A stretch of DNA of 64,000 nt. Source: CAVONV01 sp963697355 (lineage in GTDB: Bacteria > Acidobacteriota > Vicinamibacteria > Marinacidobacterales > DATDRI01). The translations under genes were made by a program, and so were the position numbers. Under the pieces are notes generated by a model. The model was not told the origin of the DNA. It worked only from the letters and a program-made list of their open reading frames with translations, and searched no databases. The stretch covers positions 124,001 to 188,000 of the forward strand of contig CAVONV010000022.1 in the NCBI GenBank assembly GCA_963697355.1. The letters run 5' to 3'. Shown piece by piece: positions 25,333 to 36,578 of the stretch. The number at the start of each line of letters is the position of its first letter. Positions within the stretch are counted from its first letter, which is position 1.

Positions 25333-25660
25333 GAACAGCCTCCTTATCGCTTCCTATTCAATGTCTTAGGCGAGAATTTCGGTCCAACGGTTTCCACAAA
25401 TCTGAATAAATATAAATCATTTAAATGCAAACACTTAATTCGTTCAGGCACTCCCTCAACAGGCGATGTGGATTTTATTGTGCAAAAGTCTCAGGACCGT
25501 TTCTGACACTTGGGTCACACTGGCTTTTCGTGGGCAGCCTGTGGTATTTAGACGTGTTGCGGCCCAGTGGAAAACCGCGATTCGATCGCTCGAGGGGGTA
25601 GCGACAGCCGCCGCTGGTGTTGGGTGGACGTTCACCGTAGAGGTAGACAAGGAGTTGATT
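25333..25660. other. Divergent promoter region between DUF4097 and S9 peptidase genes
   Basis: About 330 bases separating two divergent genes. An AT-rich stretch at 25395-25440 could hold the promoters, but no hexamer pair is clear enough to call. AAGGAG at 25649-25654 is the ribosome site of the peptidase gene. Nothing else was recognised. Confidence 0.4.
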
Positions 25661-27753
25661 ATGATAAGCATTTTACTGCCGAGTTGTTGGAATGGGCGTG
25701 TTGGCTGTTCTGACTGCCACGCTTCTTTCATGCATCGTTCGGGCTCAAGGACAAGCGTCCCATGACCATCGTGGATTTGGTCAATGTTCCGTCTCTGAGT
25801 GCCCCCCAGCTGTCTCCAGACGGAACGCAAGTGCTCTACGTGCTGGAGGAGGCGGATTGGAAAAAAAACAAGAGGATCGGCCATATCTGGCGCATCAATT
25901 CGGACGGTACGGATTTGGTAAAGATGACCAACGGGGAGACGGGTGAAAACTCCCCCGGTGGTCCCCCGATGGCAGGTGGATCGCCTTCATTGCGGTGAGG
26001 GACGAGACGGAAGAGGAAGAAGACGACCATGGTCAGGTGTTCCTTCTTAGTAACGAAGGCGGAGAAGCGCAGCCGCTGACGGAACACGAGACTCCCGTTT
26101 CGAACGTTCAATGGACCCCTGATGGCGAGTTCATTTATTTCCTTGCCAACGAACCGCTGAGTGACGAAGAGGAAAAGCGCAAGAAGGTCAAAGACGACGT
26201 CTACGCATTCGACGAGGATTACAAGCAACGGCATTTGTGGAAGATCTCCGTCGCTGACAAAGAGGAGACAAGGCTCACCGAAGGCGATTTTTCGGTCCTC
26301 GGGTATGAGCTTTCGCGCGATGGAACCCTGGTCGCTCACCACCGCGCACCGACCCCGCTATATGACGACTCAGATGAAGGCGAAGTCTATGTCATGGGTG
26401 CCGATGGCAGTGGCGTGAAGCGACTCACCGACAACAAAGTCGCCGAGAGTGGGGCCGAGCTCTCTCCCGACAATTCGACCGTTCTTTTCACCAGTGGCTC
26501 CAGTGAATCTTGGGACACTTACTACAACAGCAAGATCTTCCTCGTTCCCGCGTCCGGAGGACAGCATCGCTTGCTTCAGAAAGAGGCACCGTACAGCGCA
26601 ATGGGTGGCACATGGTCCGCGGATGGCAAGTCGATATACTTCAGCGCCCAAACCGGGGTAAGGACGGAGCTCTTTCTATTAGATGTGGCGACGGAGAAAT
26701 CGACGCAAATCACGAAGGGTGACCATTCGTTTCGCGGTTTTCACTACGTTCCCGAGCTCGGGAAATGTGTCCTCAATATCAGCGATCCCACGAACGCCGG
26801 TGATGTCTATATCATCGAGCCCAAGGCCGGTGCCACGCCAAAACGCATCACGCATGTCTTTGATTACCTCGCTGAGGAATTCCACCTTCCCCGTCAGGAA
26901 GCCATTCAATGGAAAGGTGAAGACGGTGTGACGGTAGAGGGTCTTCTCTTCTATCCCCTCGACTACGAGGAGGGGAAATCCTATCCGCTATGCGTTCCAG
27001 ACCCACGGGGGACCGGCATCGGCGGACACCTTCCGATTCGAGGGCTGGAGCCGGTACGTGCAGGTGTTGGCGGCTCGAGGATGGGCGGTCGTGAAACCGA
27101 ACTATCGTGGCAGTACTGGCTACGGCGACGATTTCCTGCGGGATATGGTGGGTCATTATTACAACCAAGCCCACAAGGACGTCATGGCCGGTGTCGACTA
27201 CCTGATCGAGGAAGGTATCGCTGACGGTGACCGGATGGTCAAGGTGGGATGGAGTGCCGGTGGCCACATGACGAACAAGATCATCACTTATACGGACCGT
27301 TTCAAAGCCGCTGCATCGGGCGCCGGCGCGGTGAATTGGATCTCCATGTACGGTCAAAGTGACGTTCGCATCTACCGCACCCCCTGGTTCGGAGGGACCC
27401 CTTGGCAGAAGGATGCTCCGATCGATGTGTACTGGGATAACTCGCCATTGAAGGATATCTGGAAGGTGAAGACTCCAACCATCGTGTTAGTGGGTGCCAA
27501 TGATGTGCGAGTGCCACCGCCACAGTCGGTGGAGCTCTATCGTGCACTCAAGACCAACGGAGTACCCACCCACCTTTACATGGCCCCTCGTGAGCCTCAC
27601 GGTTGGCGTGAGCTCCACCACGAGCTCTTCAAAGCAAATGTCGAGCTCGACTGGTTCGAAAAGCATGCCCTAGGGCGAGACTACACGTGGGAGAAGGCGC
27701 CCGTCGAGGATAGCGAGAAGGAGAAAGAAGAGAAGGAAACGAGTGGACAGTGA
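25661..27753 (+). CDS. S9-family prolyl oligopeptidase / acylaminoacyl peptidase, secreted (frameshifted)
   Basis: A two-domain serine peptidase. A signal-peptide-like start (GVLAVLTATLLSC) is followed by a TolB/PD40-like propeller with LSPDGTQVLYVLEEADW, SPDGRWIAFIA and WTPDGEFIYFLA. The C-terminal alpha/beta hydrolase has nucleophile Ser in GWSAGGHM, Asp in GANDVRVPP and His in EPHGWRE. Full translation needs shifts near 25690-25760, 25950 (a C5 run one base short) and 26995 (one extra C). The ATG at 25661 has AAGGAG at an ideal distance, although the signal peptide is read from a shifted frame. It probably degrades peptides in the periplasm. A terminator follows at 27801. Confidence 0.88.
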
Positions 27754-27754
27754 C

Positions 27755-27795
27755 CCGTAACCAGTGAACCGTAACCAGTGAACCGTAACCAGTAA
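27755..27795. repeat. 14-base tandem repeat (CCGTAACCAGTGAA)n
   Basis: Three nearly exact copies directly after the S9 peptidase stop and before its terminator. A related scrambled AGTGACCAGTAACT-type sequence occurs at about 45727-45757. Confidence 0.8.
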
Positions 27796-27800
27796 GAAAT

Positions 27801-27833
27801 GCCCCGTCGGTGAATGCCGGCGGGGCGTGTTTT
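27801..27833 (+). terminator. Intrinsic terminator of the S9 peptidase gene
   Basis: GCCCCGTCGG (27801-27810) pairs with CCGGCGGGGC (27817-27826) with one G-T wobble around a six-base loop. GTGTTTT follows. Confidence 0.75.
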
Positions 27834-28018
27834 CCTGTGTTCGTCGATGAGCCGAAGGCGGTCGACTTGATCGACATCGCAGGCGACGCCCGCCGCGGTC
27901 TGACACCGAAGTTTCCCACCTGATTCGGTCGTAAGAGGGAAAGCTTCGCATCAAAAATGTACTCTAGTGGAGCGCTCTCTACCAGTCTCCGACGGATGCG
28001 AACCGGCGCGGTCGATGA

Positions 28019-28051
28019 CAAAAAAGAACCCCGGGGAAGGTTCCCCGGGGT
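28019..28051 (-). terminator. Intrinsic terminator after the truncated TonB receptor copy
   Basis: ACCCCGGGGAA (28028-28038) and TTCCCCGGGGT (28041-28051) form an 11-bp stem. On the minus strand it is followed by TTCTTTTTT. It is nearly identical to the terminator of the full-length receptor at 31057. Confidence 0.9.
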
Positions 28052-28079
28052 GGGCTGAAGCTCTTGAAGAAAGGTTAGG

Positions 28080-28600
28080 TTAGAATCGGACCCTCGCGAC
28101 CAGGCGAGCAATGCGAGGAGCCATGATTTCCTCGAGACGACCGAAGCTGCTGGAGCTCATGTTGATGTACCGGTTGAGATTCGTGTTGCCGTTCAGCGCG
28201 TTGAAAAGCTCGAAAGCAACAGAAGCGCTCCGGCTGCCAAAAACGAAGTTCTTAGCGAACCTCAAATCCAGGTTCATGATGGTGTCGAGCTTTATCTCGT
28301 CGACCGCGGTAACGGCCAAGACGCTAGTCGTTCCATCCAAATCACCTTGGTAGATCTGATGATACCAGGGCTGAGGGTTCGTCGAACGAGCCATAAGTGT
28401 CGTAGCCGGTGGAGGCGCCGGAGGTCGACATATCGGTGATGGCGATGCCGTCCAAGCTCCAGGTGTTGTTCTTCCACATCGAGCCTTTACCAAAGTAGCC
28501 CGACTCTTGGCCGCTTTCGCCTCCCGCCACGTTCAGTTTGTCCACTTGAACGCCGGGTACGGTCCGCATGAGAGCCCACGGATCGCGCGACGTGGGAACG
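28080..28600 (-). pseudogene. Truncated TonB-dependent receptor copy with large internal deletion
   Basis: The first part matches the plug of the intact receptor at 31120-33991 (TSRDPWALMRTVPGVQVDKL, GKGSMWKNNTWSLDG, ITDMSTSGAS). Near 28380 it jumps, out of frame, to the C-terminal beta-barrel end (PQPWYHQIYQGDLDG, NLNRYINMSSSSFGRLEE, ARVRF stop). About 600 residues of barrel are missing, as are the signal peptide and carboxypeptidase-like domain upstream. It is therefore a decayed duplicate, unless the assembler collapsed two paralogues. It cannot form a pore. Confidence 0.85.
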
Positions 28601-28796
28601 GAGTGCGGCCGGCCCGGACCCGTTCGCACGCTCCACGCTGCGAGTAAGTGTGCGGCAAAGAACTCACCGCCGAGGTGCAGAGGACGCGGAGGGGACCGTA
28701 CACAGAATCCAGCGGAGAGTTTGAGGACAGTACAGGATAGTTACCAGTTCACTCGCATCAAAATGCAGAATCTAGCTATAGCTAGTTCCCTTTGGG

Positions 28797-30991
28797 CTAG
28801 TTCTCGATTTTTCGAAGAAGGACTCGGACATTCTCAATATCGGCCCTGTATCTTTCCTGCGGAGCTTCACGAGCGAATCGCTCCAGATAGGGCACCGCCT
28901 CGCGAGGCGAGCTGTCGGCCAAGGCTATTGCGAGGTTATAGAGAGCATCGAACTGTCTCGGGGCGAGCTCGACGGCGCGTCGCCAAGATTCAATGGAGCG
29001 CGCCGTGTCCCCGGTACGTGCGTAAGCCACCCCCAGCGCGTTGTGAGCGCCGGCAAGCTCGGGATCGTAATTCAGAGCCTCCCTCAGAAGCCGCAGAGCT
29101 TCCTCTACGTCCCCCCGATCCAAGGCCATCGAGCCCAAGCTGCTATAAGTCTGGGCTGAGCTAGGATCGAGCTCGAGGACAATCTCGAACTCCCGGCGTG
29201 CCTCTTCGACTCTTCCCAGCCGTCCATAAGCGAATCCCAGGTAGCTGTGTCCCTCGGCATAGTTCGGGTCACGGAGAACGAGATCTTCAAGAAGACTCGC
29301 GGCCTCGCCTTCCTCGCCCCTCTCTATAAGGTACGCACCGAGCAGTGCGATGAGTGACATTTCCTGCACACCCTTCCCGACCGCCGACTCGAGGACCTCT
29401 ATGGCTTCATCGACACGTCCTACCTGGTGCAGAGCGAAGGCCAGCTTCTGGTAGGCCTGGGAGGAGCGAGGTTGTTTCCGCACCAGATCCTTCAGGATGG
29501 CCGTCGCTTCTTCCCTTTGCCCTTGGGCAAAAAGGACGGACGAGTCGTCATAAGCATTACTCAGGTCGATGAGCCGTTTTGGGTCGTCGTCTTCAGTGTA
29601 TCGAGACTTGCGACGAGTCACCGGCGTGGTGACATAGCCCAATGCCTGGAGTCGCCTGACGGTTTCCAGGTCAGGAGCAGATGTCTCGACTGCCCCAGCT
29701 TGGTCGGTTATCCTTTGAAGCTTTTCCTCGAGCTGACGCGCACGCTCAGGCGCTTGCTCATAGATGTTACTTTTCTCCTCTCGATCCCGTTCGAGGTCGT
29801 AAAGCTCCGGGATGGGCAAACTGATGAGCTTGTAGCCACCTTCGACGACACCCCGTAGAGGCGCCCAGTCCCGTGTCAGGTAAACGTTGAGGGCCTCGAA
29901 ATAACTGATTGGCGGGTCGTAACGCTTTTCGCCGCTCAGGTACGGCCGCAGGCTCTGGCCATCGACGTTGTCGGGATGCCCCACACCCAAAAGGTCGAGC
30001 ACAGTCGGCATGACGTCGACATGACGAACGACGCCGTGAACACCTGCGTGGGAATATCTTCTTGCGACCAAAGGATCCATGGGACTCGAAGCGTCGTGTT
30101 GTAGGCAAACGTGCCGTGCGTTCTCTCCCCGTGATCCCCCAAAGACTCCCCATGATCACCAACCACCACGACGAGGGTGCGGCTCAGGAGGCCGGCCGAT
30201 CTCAGACGATCGAGAAACGACCCGATGACATCATCCACATAGGCCACCTCTGCACCGTAAAGGTCGCCCGGGTGTGCGGACCGAAAAGCAGAAGGCGCCT
30301 CATAGGGTGCATGAGGGTCGAAGACATGAACCCATCCAAACCACGGCTCCTGCGCATTCTCCCGGATCCACTGCTCTGCAGGCGCAATCACCGCTTCCGC
30401 CCGTCTCTCGAGCTCAATGAAGCTCAGTAAAACGCGTTTCTCACCCAAGTAGTCATCGTAGACGTCGAAGCCACGGTTCAGCCCGAAGCGGGCATCGAGT
30501 ACGAACGCACCGATGAAGGCACCCGTGTGGTAGCCGGCCTCTTTGAGGATCGTGGTCAAAGTGGGAAGCTTCGCGTCCAAACGGAACGTTCCGTTGTCAT
30601 GAACACCATGCTCGGTCGGATACATCGAGGTAAAAATGGAGGCGTGGGCGGGAAGAGTCATCGGCACATGGGCCAAAACGTCATCGAAGCGAATCCCGTC
30701 CGCGGCTAGACGGTCCAGATTCGGGGTGAGGCCGGCCGTCGACCCATAGCAGCCGAGTCGATCCGCACGCAACGTATCGATCGTGATTAGGAGAACGTTG
30801 TACCCTTTCATTGCACCGGCGGAAAACGATTGGAGCCGTTTTTCGGTTCTTGAAAATCGCCAGCCAAGCCATGCACCCCCCAGCACGATCAGAGCAAGAA
30901 TCAGAATTACGAGCAGGCTTCGACCGGAAAATCGGCGAGATCGTGCCGAGACAGGTTCTATCCGTTTTCTGTGTTTCTTTCGTTTGGCCAT
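28797..30991 (-). CDS. Membrane-anchored sulfatase-fold hydrolase with C-terminal TPR repeats (one frameshift)
   Basis: About 730 residues. A basic N-terminus and one membrane helix (SLLVILILALIVLGGAWLGW) are followed by an alkaline-phosphatase-superfamily domain. It has NVLLITIDTLRADRLGCYG (metal Asp), MTLPAHASIFTSMYPTEHG (nucleophile region), VHVFDPHAPY and VVVVGDHGESLGDHGE. From about residue 450 there are at least six TPR units (EGHSYLGFAYGRLGRVEEA and similar). The nucleophile position is a threonine in T-L-P-A-H. It is not the Cys or Ser that formylglycine sulfatases need, so phospho- or phosphoethanolamine-type chemistry is more likely. The frame shifts near 30070. It lies between the two receptor copies. 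Confidence 0.82.
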
Positions 30992-31056
30992 AATCGACGG
31001 TTTACCCCTCGAGCATACTCCGGATTACCTTTGGGAGAAATACGTTTCGTGCACAC

Positions 31057-31091
31057 AAAAAAAGAGCCCCGGGGAGGCGATCCCCGGGGCT
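31057..31091 (-). terminator. Intrinsic terminator of the TonB receptor gene
   Basis: AGCCCCGGGGA (31065-31075) and TCCCCGGGGCT (31081-31091) form a perfect 11-bp stem with loop GGCGA. On the minus strand the stem is followed by CTTTTTTT. Confidence 0.93.
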
Positions 31092-31119
31092 GTCATAGTC
31101 TCTCTAGTTTCTAAGTACG

Positions 31120-33991
31120 CTAGAAGCGGACGCGTGCAACCAAACGGGCGATGCGAGGAGCCATAATTTCCTCGAGACGTCCGAAGTTGCTGGAGGTCAT
31201 GTTGATGTACCGGTTGAGATTCGTGGCACCGTTCAAGGCGTTGAAGACCTCGAATGCAAGCGTTGCGCCTCTGCGGCCGAAAGTGAAGTTCTTGGCGACA
31301 CCTCAAATCCAGGTTCATGATGGTGTCGAGCTTGATCTCGTCCACCTCGTTGACGGCTAGGACGTCGCCTGTTCCATCCAGATCCACCCTGGTAGATCTG
31401 ATGATACCAGGGCTGCGGATAGCCTGGACGCGTGTAGATGTTTCCCGAGATGTCGAAACCGTAGGGAAGCTGGTAGAGGCCGCTGATGTTGAGCTGCCAG
31501 GTCGCGGTGGTGAAGTAACCGAGGCCCGATCCGGAGGAACGGCGTAAGACTTTGCCGCCGTCGATACGGACGCCGCCGGCATCCGCCCCATTGAAGAAAT
31601 CGCGCGTGTGCGTCGGATTCTGGATTGCCGCGGCGCCGTCGTAGTGCTCCCTCCAGTCGCCCCAGGAGAAGGAGACCCGGCTCATCCACTTGTTGGACAA
31701 GCGCTTGTTCAATGTGAGCTCGATACCCTTGTAAACGGTTCTGTAATCGGGATGGTTCTCGAGTATTTGTCCACCTGTAACCCGTATCCGCTACCCCGTC
31801 CCTTAGCACGTACGGCACGGAAGTGTATCCGTTGGTGGTCACCGGTTCACCCTGCTCGTAGTCGGCCGTGGTCACGCCGATGAACGGATACCACTCGATG
31901 TTGGTGGACCGGCGCCAGGTAAAGGCGGCTCCCACTCCGAGATCCGTCACGATCTCTCGATCCAGCCCGACCACGAACTCGTAGTCGACATCGGCCTTGT
32001 AATCCGGGTCGATCTTGTTCGGTGTCTCACCGACGGCGCTCGGATCGTTGGGATCGAGACCGCCGAAGGTCCGGAGATTGTTGAAGTCGATCTCGCTCAA
32101 ATCCACGCGCCCGTCCCCGTTGTCATTCCAGGGGTACTGGAGGTACGCCGAGGACCCGAGGGGATTATCATAAGTGGTCTGATAGGTCTGAAGCTGCCCG
32201 TGATACCGGGAGAACGACGAGCGCAGGATGGTCTTGAATTCCTCGTCCAAGGAATAGGTGAATCCGAATCGGGGCGAGATGTTGTTCCAGTGGACGCCGG
32301 TCCCGCCGCCGGGGTAGCTCAAACCGGGAAGGAGGTCCGGAATCAGTGGATTTCCCTCTATCTCCGTGGGTTTGTTGACGGAGTCCTGCTTGTCCCAACG
32401 CAGACCCGCATTGATGGTCAAGCGGTTCAGACTGAAAGTGTCACCGATGTAGCCACTCCAGTAGGTCGTCTTGCTGCCGTAAAGAGCATCTCGGCGGAAA
32501 CGGACCTCGTCCCTGCCGTCGGCGTACAGATACAGTTGGATACTTGTCGCCCTGATAGGTGCCGCTGGTGTTACTCTCGTTTTGCTTCCAACCGAGACCG
32601 AACTTGATCTCGTGCGAGCCCTCACCCTGGGTCAGGAAGTAGCTGGAATCGCCTTTGAAGCTCTTCTGCGGTCGCAAGAATCGGCGATCCCACGGCGCAC
32701 CAGTGGCGACGCCGGCCCGGTAGTCGAAGACCTCGTTGTTGTTGTTACGAGGCGCTAGGGTGAAGCCCGTGTCGTAGTAAGCGCCCTTGATGGACGAGGT
32801 GAAGTTCTGACTCCAGACCCGGTTCCACTCCCCCTTGTTCATTCCCTTGGCCCCGGTCGTATAAGCGCCGCCCTGGTCGTATAGGTGCTCATCCGCGTCC
32901 GTTAAACTTCCACCCGTCGAACGGCCGGTCTTGGTCTTGGAGTTGATGAAGTAGAAGTAGGAGATGTTGTCCTTCGCGCTTGCCTGCCAGTTGGCCTTGG
33001 CCACGATGTTTCTGAGCTCCGTCCGGTCACTGGTCTGGGTGAGGGTGATGATTTGGATATCGTTGTCCCCGAAGCTGCCGTAGGCCCAGAGCTTGTCCTT
33101 GATGATGGGGCCGCCGAAATCGACGCTCCAGTCGGTAATGTTGTCGGTGTGGTTGGCCTTGTCGCTACCTGGAGCCGTGGATCGCCCACGAGCTCGTCGG
33201 GGATGTTGGACGACTGAAGGGCGTTGTCCGCCCAGTTGAAGGCGAAGGAGCCTTGCGGCGTGTTGGTGCCCCGCTTGGTCACGAAGCTCATGTGAACCCC
33301 GCCGGTGGCGGAGGTGATGTCGGCGCCGCCCGTCGTGACGCTGACTTCATCGAAGGTGTCGTAGGTGTAGTAGCCGGGAGAGGAGCCGGAGGTCGACATA
33401 TCGGTGATGACGATACCGTCCATGCTCCAGGTGTTGTTCTTCCAATACGCGCCCTTGCCGAAGTAGTTCGACTGTTGGCCGCTCTCGCTTCCCGCCACGT
33501 TCAGCTTGTCCACCTGAACGCCGGGCACGGTCCGCATGAGAGCCCAGGGGTCGCGTGAGGTGGGAATGCCCTCCAGCTCATCGCTGTCGACGGTCGTCTC
33601 CGTCCCCATCTTGCGGATGTCGACGACAGGAGTCTCTGCAGTCACCGTGATGGTCTCCTCGACGCCCGAGATAACCATCGCGAAAGTTGAGGTCCACGTT
33701 GGTGTCGGACGCTCAGAATGATGTCGCGGGCTTGCGTGGCAAAACCCGACAATTCGACGGTGACAGTGTAGTCTCCATGGTCGATGTTCAGGAAACGGAA
33801 CCGACCCGTTTCGTCGGTGACGGTTGATCGTGGAGCCGACATCACCCGACAGCGTGGTGACCACTCCGGGCAAAACCGCCGCGGATTCATCCGTCACGGT
33901 GCCGTAGATGTTTCCTTTCGCGACTTGTGCCAGGGCGAGGGGGGCCAGCCCCAAGAACGAGGGCCACCATGAGGATCAACAATCGTTTCAT
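31120..33991 (-). CDS. Oar-like TonB-dependent receptor (multiple frameshifts)
   Basis: An outer-membrane transporter of about 950 residues. The start is the ATG at 33991, with AGGAGG (33998-34003) and a signal peptide (MKRLLILMVALVLG). Next come a carboxypeptidase-regulatory-like domain (GNIYGTVTDESAAVLPGV, ETGRFRFLNIDHGDYTVTVE) and the plug (SRDPWALMRTVPGVQVDKL, SMDGIVITDMSTSGS). A long barrel (INAGLRWDKQDSVNKP, ISPRFGFTYSLDEEFKT) ends in a terminal aromatic strand, ARVRF. At least five indels break the frame (near 33850, 33690, 33170, 32550 and 31770, and again near 31300-31380), yet homologous segments appear continuously across frames. Such receptors import large substrates such as oligosaccharides, peptides or siderophores. 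The substrate is unknown. Confidence 0.88.
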
Positions 33992-34003
33992 CAGAACCCT
34001 CCT

Positions 34004-34451
34004 TGATGAACGTTAAGGAACGCTCATAGAACGCCAAGCTCCCGAATCTGAGCCTTGTTACAGCAAAGATCGAACCAATTCTGTGTTTTCAATATGATGA
34101 GTGTGCCGGATGAAAAACGTTTGAAATGCATCATCTCTTTGATTCCAATTCATCTGCCGGTTCAGAGAATTGCCTTCAAGCCTCATGAATTCCGTTCTAG
34201 TGATCCAGCTCATTGGATTTACATCCATGTATTTGGATAAATCAATAATTTGAATTCTTTTGAACTTTGAAAATGTGGATAAGGTGCGACACGATGCGAT
34301 GAAGAGGGCTGCTTGATTCTCTCTTTTCTTGGGCGAAGTGAGGTTGCCTGTCTAGCGCTTTCCCTGGACGCGGGTAAGGGCCTGCTCGAGCTTGACTCGA
34401 GCTTTCGCATGGTCGGGCTTCAGGGCAAGAGCACGACGGGATGCTGCCTAT
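34004..34451. other. Intergenic region upstream of the TonB receptor gene
   Basis: About 450 bases, AT-rich between 34060 and 34300. It is the likely promoter region for the receptor (minus strand). No gene, RNA or clear hexamer pair was recognised. The VWFA gene on the same strand ends at 34452. Confidence 0.4.
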
Positions 34452-35407
34452 CTATTTCTCCGGGTCCTGTTCGGCAGTGTAGTAGTAGCCTTGTCGAGCC
34501 CTCACTTCGGCCCGTCGGCTTTCTGAGTTGGACACGAACATCGTGCCATCCTTCTTCCCGCTCACCTTGCGGGTAATAGGTCAATAGATACCTCGTCTTG
34601 ATTTCCTTCAAGATGTCTACGAAGTTCTTCTCGAGTCGTGAGGATGAGCCCACCGTGAGGAAAGCGCCTCCGCTTATCGCGGAGATGGAGCTCAAGAACT
34701 GTGCCTCGCTGGAAACGGTTGCGACGCCGGTTTTCGCACGGTTTTGGCCAGTGCCTGACATGGCATCCAGGGTTCGCACTGCATCTGTGTCACTCAGTCG
34801 AAGGTTACTTACTGCGTAGATCACGGCGTTGGATTGCTCTTACGGTCTGCAAAATGTCATCTTCAGTGAGCCAGCTCAAGATGTCCTTTCCGTCCGTGAA
34901 GAGCAAAATGATGGGGCGATCGAGGCCTTCGGTGATCTTGAGGGCGCAGAAGAGCGCATCCTTGAGGGCGGTTCCTCCTTGAGGTTCTATTCGCGCCACA
35001 TCGGCTCTTACGGATTCCAAATCTCGGGTTGGCGGGCTTGCCAACTCCATGATGAGGTTGAACGTCAGCAACGCCGCTTGATCCAAAGTGTCCAAGTCGT
35101 CCAAGAAAGCTGAAGCCGCCTTTTTAAGTTGCTCTAGTTTTGGTCCCTGGACACTTTCGCTTGCGTCGAACAGGAGGATGGCGCTCAGGGGGACGTCTTT
35201 TGCCTCGATCAAGTCGATATCTTGCGGCACACCGTTGTCGTAAACCACGAAATCCTCGGCGGTGAGGCCTGAGACTGACTTGCCGTTACGGTGGACATAA
35301 ACGTCCATTGTTACGGCATCGACCGTGGCTTTGAACACGGGTGTTTCTTGGGCCGAGACGAGTGCTAGCAAAGGCCCGAGAGCTAAACAAGCCGCCGACT
35401 TCGTCAA
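34452..35407 (-). CDS. Secreted VWFA-domain protein of the acidobacterial type (frameshifted)
   Basis: The signal peptide is followed by FKATVDAVTMDVYVHRNGKSV, GLTAEDFVVYDNGVPQDI, and a von Willebrand A domain with an atypical MIDAS, FDASESVQGP, and the later LLFTDGKD. The C-terminal LKEIKTRYLLTYYPQG and GYYYT-type ending match the VWFA-related family typical of Acidobacteriota (TIGR03436). The frame shifts near 34815 and near 34500. Corrected, it ends at the TAG at 34454-34452. Its ATG overlaps the stop of the TPR gene upstream (ATGA), so the pair is co-translated. A role in protein-protein contact in the periplasm is inferred. Confidence 0.85.
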
Positions 35408-36504
35408 AGCAAGATCTCCCGTCTCATTTGTCGGATCCCGTCAATAAAGCGGTCACGACAGAAGTAGTATTGCCAGAGCCCACCATGTCTCGAACGTTCT
35501 TTTGGGCGGAGGGCTTCTTCGATGATTTGCTTGGAGAACCTTTTCTCGCCGTTGCGGTGAAGAGCGTGTCCGAGGGCGAGCTGAGCGACCTGCCAGTTGG
35601 GCTGCAATCGAACAGCCTCACGAAAATGGATTAGGGCCTCGTCGTATTGCTGTCGGTCTTCGGCAAGACGTCCCTTGAAAAGATAGGCTGTCCCTCGCAA
35701 GAAGCTGTTTCGGCTCTTATCGATCACCCACGACAGCTCCTGTAGCGCTTCATCCCCTCGTCCGGATTGCTGGAGGAGTCGACCCAATCTCAAATGGGCT
35801 TCGGCGTTTGAGCCATCGAGCGCGAGAGCTCTTCGATAGAACGACCCGGCTTCCTCCAGTTGAGATTGGCTTGCCGAGAAACCTCTGAGTTTGGCAAGCA
35901 TAGAGCGATATTCTGACGAGTTGGTAGGTGGAAGCGCTCCGTTGGAAGAACGAAGGGCGTCTTCTGAGCTGCTTGCCTGCACCAAGCTCATGGTTTCTCG
36001 AACGGTGCCGAGCGCTACGAGAATTTCTCCGTCGTCCGGCGATAATTCCAGAGCTTGATCGAAGCTCGCCAATGCAAGGTCCTCTTCGAGTTGGCTCAAA
36101 TAGTAGTAGCCCATAGCGACGAGCCAACGACGCCGGAAACCGGTTTGGTCGACGGTTATTCGCATGAGCTCTGAGGTCATCTGCAGGTGGAAGTCTCTTC
36201 CTTCGATGTCTCCTCGATAGGGTGCCGTGACGGCCAGTTCGGTGTGGAGGAGAATAGCAGCCCAGAGGTCCTCGTCGGATGTTGAAGACGGTTTCAGCTC
36301 GTCAATTGCCGCCGTGATGTCGCCGGACTTCCAGCTTCGAAGATCGCTGCTTGCTTCTGACAGGTGGCCACGGCGGTACGAGGTGATGGTTTCAAGATAG
36401 GCCTCGACTAGGCTTCCTTTTGGTGGTGCCTCTGGTTGGGTGGTTGTCGATGTGCCCAGAAGAACGGAAAGCAAGCCGGCTGATAGTAGTGTCGATCGCG
36501 TCAA
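35404..36504 (-). CDS. Secreted TPR-repeat protein
   Basis: 366 residues with a short hydrophobic N-terminus (SAGLLSVLLGTS) that may be a signal sequence. TPR motifs lie at about residues 125-160 (MGYYYLSQLEEDLALASFDQ), about 220-260 (RRALALDGSNAEAHLRLGRL) and about 290-325 (GRLAEDRQQYDEALIHFREA). No catalytic domain is visible. It overlaps the VWFA gene by ATGA, so the two proteins are probably partners, with TPR as scaffold and VWFA as adhesive module. The length is intact. Confidence 0.8.
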   Translation of the reverse strand: MTRSTLLSAGLLSVLLGTSTTTQPEAPPKGSLVEAYLETITSYRRGHLSEASSDLRSWKSGDITAAIDELKPSSTSDEDLWAAILLHTELAVTAPYRGDIEGRDFHLQMTSELMRITVDQTGFRRRWLVAMGYYYLSQLEEDLALASFDQALELSPDDGEILVALGTVRETMSLVQASSSEDALRSSNGALPPTNSSEYRSMLAKLRGFSASQSQLEEAGSFYRRALALDGSNAEAHLRLGRLLQQSGRGDEALQELSWVIDKSRNSFLRGTAYLFKGRLAEDRQQYDEALIHFREAVRLQPNWQVAQLALGHALHRNGEKRFSKQIIEEALRPKERSRHGGLWQYYFCRDRFIDGIRQMRREILL

Positions 36505-36578
36505 GATGAGGCTCGTTGTTTCTTCATGGGGATGTGCCGATCCTAGATCGAGTGGTCACTGACACTCAAGCGCGTCCA

